DNA from: Methylobacterium isbiliense
Lineage (GTDB): Bacteria; Pseudomonadota; Alphaproteobacteria; Rhizobiales; Beijerinckiaceae
DNA length: 39,225 nucleotides
NCBI RefSeq assembly: GCF_022179325.1
Contig: NZ_BPQQ01000090.1
Span: 1 to 39,225 of the forward strand
Reading direction: 5' to 3'
In this document: piece by piece, positions 1 through 7,758 of the stretch
Layout of the letters: each line of letters begins with the position of its first letter
Numbering within the stretch: the first letter of the stretch is position 1
Position numbers and translations under genes: made by a program
The notes under the pieces: model-generated
What the model was told of the DNA's origin: nothing
The model's input: only the letters and a program-made list of their open reading frames with translations
The model's database searches: none

Positions 1-1685
1 TTCACCGGCACCACCATCGCCCCGGACTTGTCGGCGATGAGGCCCGCCCCGTCGTAGACCTTCATCAGGCTGCCGGTGACGGTGAGCCGGCCCTCGGGGA
101 AGATGATCAGCGTCTCGCCGCCCTTGACCACGTTGATGAGCCGGCGGGTCGCCATCGGCTTGGTGGGGTCGAGCGGCAGCGCCCGGGTCAGCCACAGGAA
201 GGGCTTCACCCACCATCTCTGCGCGATGCCGTGGTCGATCGCGAAGGTGGGCTCGCGCTCGGTGAGCGTGAGGGCGATGCCGCCGTCGAGGAAGCTCACG
301 TGGTTGAGGGCGATGATGGCGTTGGGGCCGGCCCTGTCGAGGTTCTCCAGACCCCGCACCTCCATGCGGTAGAAGGCGCGGAACAGGATCGACAGGAAGT
401 CCCGGAAGGCGCTGGTGGGCAGCACGGCCAGGATCGCGACGCCGGCCGCGAGGTTGGCGAGCGCGACGACCACGAACAGCCCGGCGCCCGGTAGGCCCGC
501 GCGCTGCAGGCCCGCGATGAGCGCCGCCCCCAGCACGATCAGGCCGGCCGAGAGCACGTTCGAGGCGGCGATCACCCGCGCGCGGCGCTCCTTGGGCGTC
601 CAGGCCTGGAGGGCGGCGAAGGAGGGCACGATGAACAGGCCGGCGGCGGCGGCGAGCAGCGCGAAATCCGTGGCGATCCGCAGGCCGTGCAGGCTCGACA
701 GGAAGGCGCCCGCCGACAGGGGCGCGGCGGGCGGTGCCGTCGTGGCGGCGCAATAGGCGAGGTCGAGGGAGACGAAGCCCATGACCAGCGCGGCGATCGG
801 GGTGGGCAGGAGCACGATCCGCCCGGCGCAGAGCCAGGAGGCGAGGCCCGAGCCCACCGCCACGCCGACCGAGAACAGGGCGAGCATCGCGGTCACGACG
901 CTCTCGTCGCCGCCGAAGCTGCCCTTCACCACCGCCGGCAGCAGCGCCAGGACCACCGCGCCGACGAGCCAGAACCAGCTCGTGATCAGGCCGGTGCGCC
1001 ACAGGCGGGTGTCGGCGTAGAGGTCGCGCACGAGGCTCAGGGTCGAGCGCAGCACGTTGCGGTCGACGTAGAGGTCGGGCGCCGCCTCGCCGGTGGGCGG
1101 GATCAGCAGGCTCGCCGCCCAGCACAGCACCGCGAAGCCCACCACCAGGGCGCCGAACAAGGCCGCGCCGCCATGCGTGGCGGCAAGCCCCCCCGCGATG
1201 GTGCCGCCCAGGATGGCCAGGAAGGTCGCCGCCTCGATGAGGGCGTTGCCGGCGGGCAGTTCCGAGCGCGCCAGGTGATCGGGCAGGATGCCGTACTTGA
1301 TCGGCCCGAACAGGGCCGCGATGGCCCCGAACATCACCAGCGCCGCGAACAGGATCGGCACGGAGGCGAGCCAGAAGCCCAGCACCGCCACGCAGGCGGC
1401 CGCGATCTCCGCCGCCTTGAGGCGGCGGGTGAGCCACGCCTTGTCGTGCCGGTCGGCAAGTTCGCCCCCGAGCCCCGAGAGGAGGAAGAACGGCGCGATG
1501 AACGCCGCCCCCGCGAGCGTGACCAGGGCGGCCGACCCGCCGTCGACGCCGCCGCCCGCCCCCCCGACCCCGAACAGGATCAGGAACACCAGCGCGTTCT
1601 TGAGGAAGTTGTCGTTGAAGGCGGAGAAGAACTGGCACCAGAACAGCGGCGCGAAGCGCCGGGTGGTCATCAGCGATCCGGACAT
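1..1685 (-). CDS. MFS transporter / PlsC acyltransferase fusion (3' end beyond the window)
   Basis: Open at the left edge; about 561 residues are visible. Residues 1 to about 410 are hydrophobic with many transmembrane stretches and begin like an MFS protein of the lysophospholipid-transporter (LplT) type, with the early motif FSAFNDNFLKNALV. A PlsC-type 1-acyl-glycerophosphate acyltransferase domain follows: the NHX4D motif is NHVSFLD at residues 461-467 and the second motif, FPEGR, is at 529-533. In known families this order (MFS, PlsC, often then an AMP-dependent acyl-ACP synthetase) serves lysophospholipid uptake and re-acylation at the inner membrane. Whether the synthetase domain is present lies outside the window. 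The start at 1685 has AGGA just upstream; an in-frame ATG five codons later is also possible. Downstream of pspA-yiaA on the same strand, but with a gap of 78 bases. Confidence 0.88.
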   Translation of the reverse strand, partial: MSGSLMTTRRFAPLFWCQFFSAFNDNFLKNALVFLILFGVGGAGGGVDGGSAALVTLAGAAFIAPFFLLSGLGGELADRHDKAWLTRRLKAAEIAAACVAVLGFWLASVPILFAALVMFGAIAALFGPIKYGILPDHLARSELPAGNALIEAATFLAILGGTIAGGLAATHGGAALFGALVVGFAVLCWAASLLIPPTGEAAPDLYVDRNVLRSTLSLVRDLYADTRLWRTGLITSWFWLVGAVVLALLPAVVKGSFGGDESVVTAMLALFSVGVAVGSGLASWLCAGRIVLLPTPIAALVMGFVSLDLAYCAATTAPPAAPLSAGAFLSSLHGLRIATDFALLAAAAGLFIVPSFAALQAWTPKERRARVIAASNVLSAGLIVLGAALIAGLQRAGLPGAGLFVVVALANLAAGVAILAVLPTSAFRDFLSILFRAFYRMEVRGLENLDRAGPNAIIALNHVSFLDGGIALTLTEREPTFAIDHGIAQRWWVKPFLWLTRALPLDPTKPMATRRLINVVKGGETLIIFPEGRLTVTGSLMKVYDGAGLIADKSGAMVVPV

Positions 1686-1763
1686 GGTCTTCCTGACCCC
1701 TCGTCGGTGGCGGGACGCCGCGCAAGGCCGGCATCGGAATCGATGAGCCGGCACTCTAGCAGC

Positions 1764-2039
1764 TCAATCCTTGCTCATCTCCATCAGCAGGCGCTCGGCC
1801 CGGGCGTCCTCGATCCGGTTGACCATGCGCTTGCCCTCATGGACGTCGCGCACCGTCTTGACCAGGGTGACGCAGGACTGGACCAGCATGGTCACGCCCA
1901 TGGCGAGGTAGCCCTTGATCCAGAGGTCGAGCGGCAGGAACAGGATGCCGCCGGCCACCATGGTGGCGGAGCCGATGAAGGAGGCGTACGTGAAGGCGAC
2001 CCAGGCCGAGGTGTGCGTCTGGGCGGTCTGCGTGCTCAT
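1764..2039 (-). CDS. YiaA/YiaB-type two-helix inner-membrane protein
   Basis: A 91-residue protein with two hydrophobic segments (about residues 12-33 and 40-60) separated by a short Asp/Lys-containing turn, followed by a charged cytoplasmic tail. This matches the YiaA/YiaB two-helix domain of small inner-membrane proteins, whose biochemical role is unknown. It begins 42 bases after the pspA-like gene with AAGGA upstream of the ATG, so the two form an operon. Pairing with PspA suggests a role in membrane integrity or envelope stress; that is inference. Control is probably shared through the palindromes upstream of the pspA-like gene. Confidence 0.82.
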   Translation of the reverse strand: MSTQTAQTHTSAWVAFTYASFIGSATMVAGGILFLPLDLWIKGYLAMGVTMLVQSCVTLVKTVRDVHEGKRMVNRIEDARAERLLMEMSKD

Positions 2040-2081
2040 GGGATGAATCCTTTGGCTGGGGGGAGACGGGTGGGGCGGGGA

Positions 2082-2795
2082 TCAGGCGGACGGGGTGCCG
2101 GCCTGCGCCGGGCCGGCGGCCTTGGCGCGCAGGCGCTCCAGCACGCCCGCGGCGCTGGGCTTGGTGCGCGGGCCGAAGCCGGCCGCTTCGAGCCGCTCGG
2201 CGACGCCGGCGGGCTCGGCCGCATCGATGACGGCGAGCGCCTCGACCGCCGCGGCCTCGCGCGCCTGCCGCTCGCGCAGCCGGCGCAGGGTCGCTTGCGC
2301 CTCCGCGAGCGCCGCGGCGGCGCCCGGGACGCCCTCGCCCCGGCGCGTCCGCAGGCGGCGCACCGCCTCGGCCGCCTCCGCAAGGCGCCGGCCCCGCTCC
2401 AGTTCGGCGAGCTGGCGCCCGCCCTCGCGCACGGTGCGCCGCAGGGCCTCGACCTCGGTCGAGAAGGCGGCGCGCGCCGTGCGCAGACCCTCGATCTCGG
2501 CCTCCAGCCCGGCGATCGCCTCCGCCGCCTCGGTGGCGAGATCCTCGCGCCCGCCGGCCAGCGCCGCCACGGCGCGCTGCTCCAGGTCGGCGAGCCGGCC
2601 GGCGAGCGCGGCCTCGCGCTTGGCGTCCGCGGCCTCCTCGGCCACCGCATGGGCGAGCGCCCGGCGGCTCTGATCGAGGGCGGCGGCGGCCTCGCGGATC
2701 TGCTGGTCGAGAAGCGGCAGGGCGTTCTGGTCGATGATGTCCTCGCAGGCGCGGGCGGCGGCGCCGCGGGCGAGGGTGGCGAAGATCTTGAGCAT
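2082..2795 (-). CDS. PspA/IM30 family membrane-stress protein
   Basis: A 237-residue protein that begins MLKIFATLARGAAARA, an amphipathic start typical of PspA/IM30 (phage-shock protein A) proteins. Nearly all the rest is Ala/Glu/Arg-rich and predicted helical coiled coil. PspA-family proteins bind stressed inner membrane from the cytoplasmic side and form large oligomers. The frame extends 11 codons upstream to 2828, but that extension lies inside an operator palindrome, and the protein start is typical from 2795, so 2795 is preferred. First gene of a pspA-yiaA operon, divergent from a TetR regulator. No PspF, PspB or PspC gene is visible, so control here seems to be by TetR rather than the enterobacterial system. 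Low sequence complexity makes family assignment by eye less certain. Confidence 0.78.
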   Translation of the reverse strand: MLKIFATLARGAAARACEDIIDQNALPLLDQQIREAAAALDQSRRALAHAVAEEAADAKREAALAGRLADLEQRAVAALAGGREDLATEAAEAIAGLEAEIEGLRTARAAFSTEVEALRRTVREGGRQLAELERGRRLAEAAEAVRRLRTRRGEGVPGAAAALAEAQATLRRLRERQAREAAAVEALAVIDAAEPAGVAERLEAAGFGPRTKPSAAGVLERLRAKAAGPAQAGTPSA

Positions 2796-2813
2796 GGGAT
2801 GGCTCCGACAATC

Positions 2814-2886
2814 GTGAACATCGTTCACGGCTGTACTGTCCCACAGCCTTGAACGATGTTCAAGCCGGATTTTGAACAGCGTTCAC
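2814..2886. promoter_or_regulatory. Three palindromic operator boxes between divergent pspA-like and tetR genes
   Basis: Three 15-bp dyads with one core: GTGAACATCGTTCAC at 2814-2828, TTGAACGATGTTCAA at 2849-2863 and TTGAACAGCGTTCAC at 2872-2886. Consensus is KTGAAC-N3-GTTCAM; centres are at 2821, 2856 and 2879, so spacings are 35 and 23 bp. A further inverted repeat, GGCTGT-N8-ACAGCC, lies at 2829-2848 between boxes 1 and 2. The likely ligand is the adjacent TetR protein, which would control both its own tetR-panB unit and pspA-yiaA; that assignment is inferred from position. Confidence 0.8.
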
Positions 2887-2899
2887 GACAGGAGTGCGC

Positions 2900-3544
2900 A
2901 TGAGCACGGAGGAGCGCCGCGAGCAGTTGCGGGCCGCCCTGATCGACGCCGCCGAGGCGGCGATCGTGCAGGGGGGGCTCGGCGCCCTCAAGGCGCGCGA
3001 CCTCGCCCGCGAGGTCGGCTGCGCGCTGGGGGCGATCTACACGGTCTTTCCCGACCTCGACGCCCTGATCCTGAGCGTGAACCTGCGCACGCTGCACCTG
3101 TTTGAGCGCGCCATCACGGCGGTCCGGACGGCGACCGCGGAGGGGGGTGGCGCGCCCGGCCCCGAGGCGGCCATCGGCGACCTCGTGCGCCTCGCCGTGA
3201 GCTACCAGCGCTTCGCCATCGAGAATCCGACGCGCTGGCGGGCGCTGTTCCAGCACCGCATGGCCGCGATGCCCCCCGACTGGTACATGCGCGAGCAGGT
3301 GCGGCTCTTCCGGCACATCGAGGCGCCGCTCGCGGTGCTGCGGCCGGACCTCGCCGGAGCGGAGCGGGCGCTGCTCGCCCGCACGCTGTTCTCGGCGACG
3401 CACGGCATCGTCAGCCTCGGGCTCGACGAGAAGCTGATGACCTTGAGCGAACCGGTGCTGCGGGGCCAGATCGAGACCGCCGTGACGGCGCTCGGGCGCG
3501 GCCTGACCGCGAACGCCGCGACCCATTCCGAGGAGACCCCATGA
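2900..3544 (+). CDS. TetR family transcriptional regulator (WHG-type C-terminal domain)
   Basis: A 214-residue repressor-type protein. The N-terminal helix-turn-helix lies at about residues 10-55, with the TetR-like stretch LKARDLAREVGCALGAIYTV. The C-terminal half (YQRFAIENPTRWRALFQH, later THGIVSLGLDEKL) resembles the TetR_C_33/WHG ligand-binding domain. The start at 2900 is chosen because AGGAG lies at the proper distance; a GTG two codons earlier overlaps that site. Three matching palindromes lie directly upstream, so it probably represses itself and the divergent pspA-yiaA unit. Its stop overlaps the panB start (ATGA), so panB expression is likely coupled to the regulator. The effector is unknown. 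Confidence 0.9.
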   Translation: MSTEERREQLRAALIDAAEAAIVQGGLGALKARDLAREVGCALGAIYTVFPDLDALILSVNLRTLHLFERAITAVRTATAEGGGAPGPEAAIGDLVRLAVSYQRFAIENPTRWRALFQHRMAAMPPDWYMREQVRLFRHIEAPLAVLRPDLAGAERALLARTLFSATHGIVSLGLDEKLMTLSEPVLRGQIETAVTALGRGLTANAATHSEETP

Positions 3545-4404
3545 GCCACCACCCCGAGAGCGCGCCGAGCCCCGCCACCGCGCCGCCCGTCACCATCCCG
3601 ATGCTGCAGGCGTGGCGCGCGGAGGGCCGGCGCATCGTCATGGTGACCGCCTACGACGCCGCGATGGCGCGGCTGGTCGATCCGCTGGTGGACGTGATCC
3701 TGGTGGGCGACAGCGTCGGCAACGTGTGCCTGGGCTTCGACACCACGCTGCCGGTCAGCATGGCGATGATGAACCACCACGTGGAGGCGGTGGCGCGCTC
3801 GCGCCCCCGGGCGCTCCTCGTCGCCGACATGCCGTTCCTGAGCTTCCACCTCGACCTGCCCGACACGATCCGCAACGCGGGCGGCCTCCTGCAGCGCGGC
3901 GCGGCGGCGGTGAAGCTCGAAGGCGGTGCCGCCCGGGTGCCCGCCGTGAGGGCGCTGGTGGAGTGCGAGATCCCGGTGATGGGCCATCTCGGCCTGACGC
4001 CCCAGAGCGTGAACGCCATGGGCGGGTTCAAGGTGCAGGGCCGCGCGGTCGAGGCGGCGCGCCGCCTCCTCGACGACGCCAAGCGCCTGGAGGATGCGGG
4101 CTGCTTCTCGCTGGTGCTGGAGGGCATCCCGGCCGAACTCGGGGGCCGGATCACCCAGGCGCTCGGCATCCCCACCATCGGCATCGGGGCGGGGCCGGAT
4201 TGCTCCGGGCAGGTTTTGGTGCTGCACGACCTCCTGGGCCTGCTGCCGGGCCGCAAGGCGAAGTTCGTGCGCACCTACGTGGATGGCTACGGGCTGCTGC
4301 AGGCCGGGCTCTCCGCCTACGCGGAGGACGTGCGCGCCGGCCGCTTCCCGGGGCCGGCCGAATCCTACGCGCTGCCGGAGGCGGTGCGGGCGGCGCTGGA
4401 CTGA
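3541..4404 (+). CDS. panB: 3-methyl-2-oxobutanoate hydroxymethyltransferase
   Basis: Catalyses the first committed step of pantothenate (coenzyme A) synthesis: 5,10-methylene-tetrahydrofolate donates a hydroxymethyl group to alpha-ketoisovalerate, giving ketopantoate. The 287-residue length is about normal for PanB. Recognisable blocks are VMVTAYDAAMARLVD, ILVGDSVGNV (metal-binding Asp), the TTLPVSMAMMNHHVEAV helix, LLVADMPFLSF, GHLGLTPQSVNAMGGFKVQG and the late IGIGAGPDCSGQVLVLHDLLG. The start codon overlaps the tetR stop by four bases, indicating translational coupling. No panC is next to it. Coupling of a housekeeping panB to a TetR regulator of a membrane-stress unit is unusual. Confidence 0.96.
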   Translation: MSHHPESAPSPATAPPVTIPMLQAWRAEGRRIVMVTAYDAAMARLVDPLVDVILVGDSVGNVCLGFDTTLPVSMAMMNHHVEAVARSRPRALLVADMPFLSFHLDLPDTIRNAGGLLQRGAAAVKLEGGAARVPAVRALVECEIPVMGHLGLTPQSVNAMGGFKVQGRAVEAARRLLDDAKRLEDAGCFSLVLEGIPAELGGRITQALGIPTIGIGAGPDCSGQVLVLHDLLGLLPGRKAKFVRTYVDGYGLLQAGLSAYAEDVRAGRFPGPAESYALPEAVRAALD

Positions 4405-4490
4405 TCGCGTCTCGGCTTGATCGAAGCGGAGAGGGTATCGGCAAGCCCGCGCGGTGGCGCCCAAGGCTCCACACGACGGAGCGAAGCCCG

Positions 4491-4521
4491 CATCCGCCAT
4501 CCCGAAGGGATCAAGCGGATG
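4491..4521. repeat. Nested inverted repeat between convergent genes
   Basis: An outer stem CATCCGC/GCGGATG encloses an inner stem ATCCC-GAA-GGGAT. It lies in the 130-base gap between panB and the convergent DUF3108 gene. It could act as a bidirectional terminator, although there is no T tract. The compact two-level form also resembles short interspersed intergenic repeats; whether it recurs in the genome cannot be seen here. Confidence 0.5.
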
Positions 4522-4534
4522 TGGGATGAGTCGC

Positions 4535-5398
4535 CTACTGCGCGGCGGCCTGCGCGGTGTCGCCCGCCGTGCCGCCGCGGTCGAAGCGGGTCGCCTCGAT
4601 GATGTTGGTGCCCAGCATCGTGCGCACCGCGATGCGCAGCGGCAGCAGCACCCGCGCGCCCTCGACGGGCGCGAGCCACACCGACATGTCGGTGTTGTCC
4701 TCCATGAACTTCACCCCCGGCCGGTCGGGGCGGTGGCCGGCGATCGGCCGGTAGCGGGCGTTGCAGACGAGGACCGGGCCGGCATAGCCCGGCTTCTCGA
4801 CCTGCCGGGTCTCGCCGTAGCTGAGGACGACGTCGAAGCGGGTTGCGCCGTCGAAGACCGGGATCACCCGGTTGCAGTTCTCCGGGTCCGTCAGACTGCC
4901 GCGGCCCTGTGCGGGCATCAGCAGCGCGCTCACCGGATCGATGATGCCGCGCTTGCTGGCCTCGTTCACCGGGATGCGCTCGGGATCGACCAGCAGCGGC
5001 GGGGCGATCTCGGAGGCGACGACGTTGCCGCGGGCGAGCGCCATGCGCACGGTGATCGAGGCGCTCGACGAGTGGGAGGAGATCGCGAAGGTGCCCGGCT
5101 GGGGCCGGCCCGTCGGCCCGACCTGGCCGCTCGACCGGCCCGAGCCGTAGCCGCCGGTGATCGCCCCGGCGAGCCCGGTGAGCCGGGCGCTGACGTCCAT
5201 CCGGTAGCGCGCGCCTTCGAGCGACCCCACCACCTTGGCGGTGCCGATCGGCACGCCCGCCAGGATGATCCCGTAATCGACCGCCACGTTGGCGGAGGCG
5301 CCGCCCCGCGCCCGCGCGGCCGCGGCCGGGTCCGCCTGCCCCGCCGCCAGCAGCAGGCCCGAGGCGAGGAAGGCCGGAAGGAGGGACGTCGCACGCAT
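4535..5398 (-). CDS. DUF3108 family exported protein
   Basis: A 287-residue protein with an N-terminal signal peptide (hydrophobic LLPAFLASGLLLAAGQADPAA, with probable cleavage near residue 28). The mature part is beta-rich, with the pattern VDYGIILAGVPIGTAKVVG near its start and VCNARYRPIAGHRPDR and VWLAPVEGARVLLPLRI later. This matches the DUF3108 family of periplasmic proteins of unknown biochemical role. It stands alone: the nearest genes are panB (convergent) and rpmB (divergent). Family recognition is good; function is unknown. Confidence 0.85.
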   Translation of the reverse strand: MRATSLLPAFLASGLLLAAGQADPAAAARARGGASANVAVDYGIILAGVPIGTAKVVGSLEGARYRMDVSARLTGLAGAITGGYGSGRSSGQVGPTGRPQPGTFAISSHSSSASITVRMALARGNVVASEIAPPLLVDPERIPVNEASKRGIIDPVSALLMPAQGRGSLTDPENCNRVIPVFDGATRFDVVLSYGETRQVEKPGYAGPVLVCNARYRPIAGHRPDRPGVKFMEDNTDMSVWLAPVEGARVLLPLRIAVRTMLGTNIIEATRFDRGGTAGDTAQAAAQ

Positions 5399-5541
5399 GG
5401 GGGAGCACAGCCGTTCTGGGTGAGGGCGCCCGGCGGCGCCGCCCGCTTGAATCGCGCCGCATCGTGACGAGTTTAAGGTTAACGGTTCGTCTCCCGCCGC
5501 GGGCGAGGCCCGTGTTGCGGCGGGGACGCACGGGCTCTGGC

Positions 5542-5570
5542 TTGACGAAGCGAGGTCTCTCGCCTAGAGG
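5542..5570 (+). promoter_or_regulatory. Probable sigma-70-type promoter of rpmB
   Basis: TTGACG at 5542-5547 and TAGAGG at 5565-5570 are separated by 17 bp. It would give a leader of about 105 bases before rpmB. The rest of the 283-base gap between the DUF3108 gene and rpmB shows no reading frame worth calling. Confidence 0.55.
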
Positions 5571-5681
5571 CGTGGGCCTTCCAGGCTTTCGCGCGGTCGG
5601 GTCCCTGCCGCGGTCGCTTCTCAAGCGCCCGGCGTGAGCGTGGCCCGTCCGTGGACGATCAGATTTGAAGGGTTGAAGACC

Positions 5682-5972
5682 ATGTCGCGCCGCTGCGAAC
5701 TCACCGGCAAGGCCGTGCTCACCGGCCACTTGGTGAGCCATTCGAACCGCAAGACCAAGCGTCGGTTCCTGCCGAACCTGTGCAACGTCACGCTTCTGTC
5801 GGACACGCTCGGCCGCTCGGTGCGCCTGCGCATCTCGGCCAACGCGCTGCGCTCGGTGGAGCATCGCGGCGGGCTCGACGCCTTCCTGGTGAAGGCCGGC
5901 GAGACGGACCTGTCGCAGAACGCGCGCCTCCTGAAGCGCGAAATCGAGAAGAAGCTCGCCGAGGCGGCCTGA
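5682..5972 (+). CDS. rpmB: 50S ribosomal protein L28
   Basis: A 96-residue basic protein. It begins [20 protein letters not shown], the conserved L28 start, followed by [10 protein letters not shown] and the central [20 protein letters not shown] block; the C-terminus ends in a Lys-rich helix. Longer than the E. coli form, as usual for alphaproteobacteria. The frame is open upstream to 5634, but the conserved protein starts at 5682. Transcribed alone, with its own promoter upstream and a long hairpin terminator 22 bases downstream. No rpmG is adjacent. Confidence 0.97.
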   Translation: MSRRCELTGKAVLTGHLVSHSNRKTKRRFLPNLCNVTLLSDTLGRSVRLRISANALRSVEHRGGLDAFLVKAGETDLSQNARLLKREIEKKLAEAA

Positions 5973-5994
5973 GCCGCCCGTCGACCGTCGGTGT

Positions 5995-6036
5995 CGCGAA
6001 GAAGCCGCCGCCCGGATGGGCGGCGGCTTCTTCGCG
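5995..6036 (+). terminator. Strong hairpin terminator after rpmB
   Basis: A perfect 19-bp stem (left arm 5995-6013, right arm 6018-6036) closes a GGAT tetraloop. The right arm runs into TTCT, a weak T tract. The arms carry the pattern GAAGAAGCCGCCGCCC on one side. Because the stem is symmetrical it may also stop transcription arriving from the other strand. Confidence 0.85.
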
Positions 6037-6373
6037 TTCTCCGGGCGCCCTTCCCGGCCCGTGTGACCCGGATCACGGTTCCGCCCGCGACCCGTGGCAG
6101 GCGGGACGGTTCGCGACCCCGCGCGAGGGGCACGCAGAACAGGCGCACCCGGACGCAGGACGAGACCCTCCGGGGCTGGCGGGAGGACGGCACCATCCGG
6201 GCCGCGGCGATGGCACCCTAGCGGGCGGGCAGGGCCACGACACGCTCGATGCGGGCGACGTGCTGTTCCGAGGCCCGACACCGCGCACGGGCGCCGGATC
6301 CGACCGTTCGCCGGATGCCCGGTCCGGCCATCGACCGGCGTCGCCGGTCCCGCCCGGGATCGAGTGCGACGCG
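6037..6373. other. Intergenic region without a supported gene
   Basis: About 337 bases between the rpmB terminator and the YceI gene stop. Short open frames exist on both strands, but none has a plausible ribosome binding site or a protein-like composition. A loose CRP-like dyad TGTGA-N6-TCACG occurs at 6062-6077, too weak to call. Nothing else is recognised. Confidence 0.5.
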
Positions 6374-6988
6374 TCAGGGCGCCGCCTTGAACTCCCCTGC
6401 GAGGCGCAGGGTCACCTCGTCGCCGACGGCCGGCAGGAAGGCGCTGATGCCGAACTCCGAGCGCCGGATCAGTGCCCGCCCGTCGAAGCCGACCGTGTAG
6501 ACCTTGTCGACCGGGTTCGTGCCGGCTTGGTTGAAGGTGACGTCGAGGACGACCGGCTTCGTCACGCCCTTGAGGGTCAGCTCCCCGAGGACCCGCGCGG
6601 TGGTCGGGCCGGTGGGCTCCACGCCGGTGCTGGCGAAGGTGGCGACGGGGAAGCGCTCGGCGTCGAAGAAGTCGGGGCCGCGCACGTGCCGGTTGAACGC
6701 CGGGTTGAGCCCGTCGACGCTGGCGGTGCCGATCCGCGCCGTGAGCCGGCTCTGGGCCGGGGTCTTGGGATCGAGGCTGAGGTCCGCCGCCACGTCGGTG
6801 ATCTGGCCGTAATAGGTCGAGAAGCCGAGATGGCTCACCGACCACGTGATCTTGCCGTGGGCGGGGTCGAGCACGTAGCGGCCGGGCCGCACCTGGGAGG
6901 GGTCGGCCGAGGGAGCCACGGGCTCCTGGGCCGCCGCCGTCAGGGCTGCGGCGAGGATGAGCCACGCCGACAGGCACGCGCGCTTCAT
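6374..6988 (-). CDS. YceI family periplasmic protein
   Basis: A 204-residue protein with a classical signal peptide ([19 protein letters not shown], cleaved near residue 20). The mature part is a YceI-like lipocalin fold: it opens with [20 protein letters not shown], continues through [14 protein letters not shown] and [15 protein letters not shown], and has the typical [14 protein letters not shown] strand. YceI proteins bind isoprenoid or other amphiphilic lipids in the periplasm; the ligand here is not known. No cytochrome b561 gene, a frequent YceI partner, is adjacent. Divergent from ruvA with a gap of about 100 bases. Confidence 0.92.
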   Translation of the reverse strand: MKRACLSAWLILAAALTAAAQEPVAPSADPSQVRPGRYVLDPAHGKITWSVSHLGFSTYYGQITDVAADLSLDPKTPAQSRLTARIGTASVDGLNPAFNRHVRGPDFFDAERFPVATFASTGVEPTGPTTARVLGELTLKGVTKPVVLDVTFNQAGTNPVDKVYTVGFDGRALIRRSEFGISAFLPAVGDEVTLRLAGEFKAAP

Positions 6989-7089
6989 GTGGTCACCTTG
7001 TGGCTGGGATCCGGGTCGTCGATATGGCTCCGATCAGATCCCACGAACCACGGCGCCGCTCAAGGATGGGCGCCCGGCACGGACCTCAC

Positions 7090-7707
7090 ATGATCGGCAA
7101 GCTGAAGGGAATCGTCGATTCCTACGGCGAGGACTTCGTCATTCTCGACGTGCACGGCGTCGGCTACGTGGTGCATTGCTCGGCGCGCACGCTGCAGCGG
7201 CTCCCGCCCGTCGGCGAGGCGGCGGATCTCGCCATCGAGACCCATGTCCGCGAGGACATGATCCGGCTCTACGGCTTCCGCTCGGATGCGGAGCGCGAGT
7301 GGTTCCGCCTGCTCCAGACCGTGCAGGGGGTGGGCACCCGGGTCGCGCTCGGCGTGCTCTCGGTGCTGGAACCCGGAGATCTCGCCACCGCCATCGCCAC
7401 CGGCGACAAGGGCTCGGTCGCCCGTGCGCCCGGGGTCGGCCCCCGGCTCGCCGCCCGCCTCGTCGCGGAACTCAAGGACAAGGCCCCGGCCTTCGCGCCG
7501 GTGGATCCCGCCCTCATCCGCCTCACCGGGGCGGTCGAGGAGCGCACCGCGCCCCAGCCCGTCGCCGACGCGATCTCCGCCCTCGTCAATCTCGGCTATC
7601 CGCAGATCCAGGCCTCCGCGGCCGTGGCGGCGGCGCTCCAGGGGGCGGGGGAGGGAGCCGAGGCCAAGACCCTCATCCGGCTCGGCCTGCGGGAATTGGC
7701 GCGCTGA
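7090..7707 (+). CDS. ruvA: Holliday junction DNA helicase subunit RuvA
   Basis: A 205-residue protein that binds Holliday junctions as a tetramer and guides RuvB branch migration. Domain I starts [21 protein letters not shown]; the helix-hairpin-helix region includes [17 protein letters not shown] and [20 protein letters not shown]; the small RuvB-contacting domain III is at the C-terminus ([16 protein letters not shown]). Frames extend upstream to 7000, but the conserved protein begins at 7090. RuvB and RuvC genes, which usually lie next to ruvA in this group, are absent: the next gene is convergent and unrelated. No clear LexA site was seen upstream. Confidence 0.96.
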   Translation: MIGKLKGIVDSYGEDFVILDVHGVGYVVHCSARTLQRLPPVGEAADLAIETHVREDMIRLYGFRSDAEREWFRLLQTVQGVGTRVALGVLSVLEPGDLATAIATGDKGSVARAPGVGPRLAARLVAELKDKAPAFAPVDPALIRLTGAVEERTAPQPVADAISALVNLGYPQIQASAAVAAALQGAGEGAEAKTLIRLGLRELAR

Positions 7708-7758
7708 GCGCCCGGCCGGGATCGGCCCGCGGGGGACGCGCGACGCACGGGGGCCCCG

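Noticed and set aside
687-2852. A 721-codon open frame on the plus strand
   Set aside because: Antisense to the MFS/PlsC, YiaA-like and PspA-like genes; no domain and biased composition.
6062-6077. CRP-like dyad TGTGA-N6-TCACG
   Set aside because: Only a partial match and placed downstream of genes on both sides, with no promoter nearby; likely chance in GC-rich DNA.
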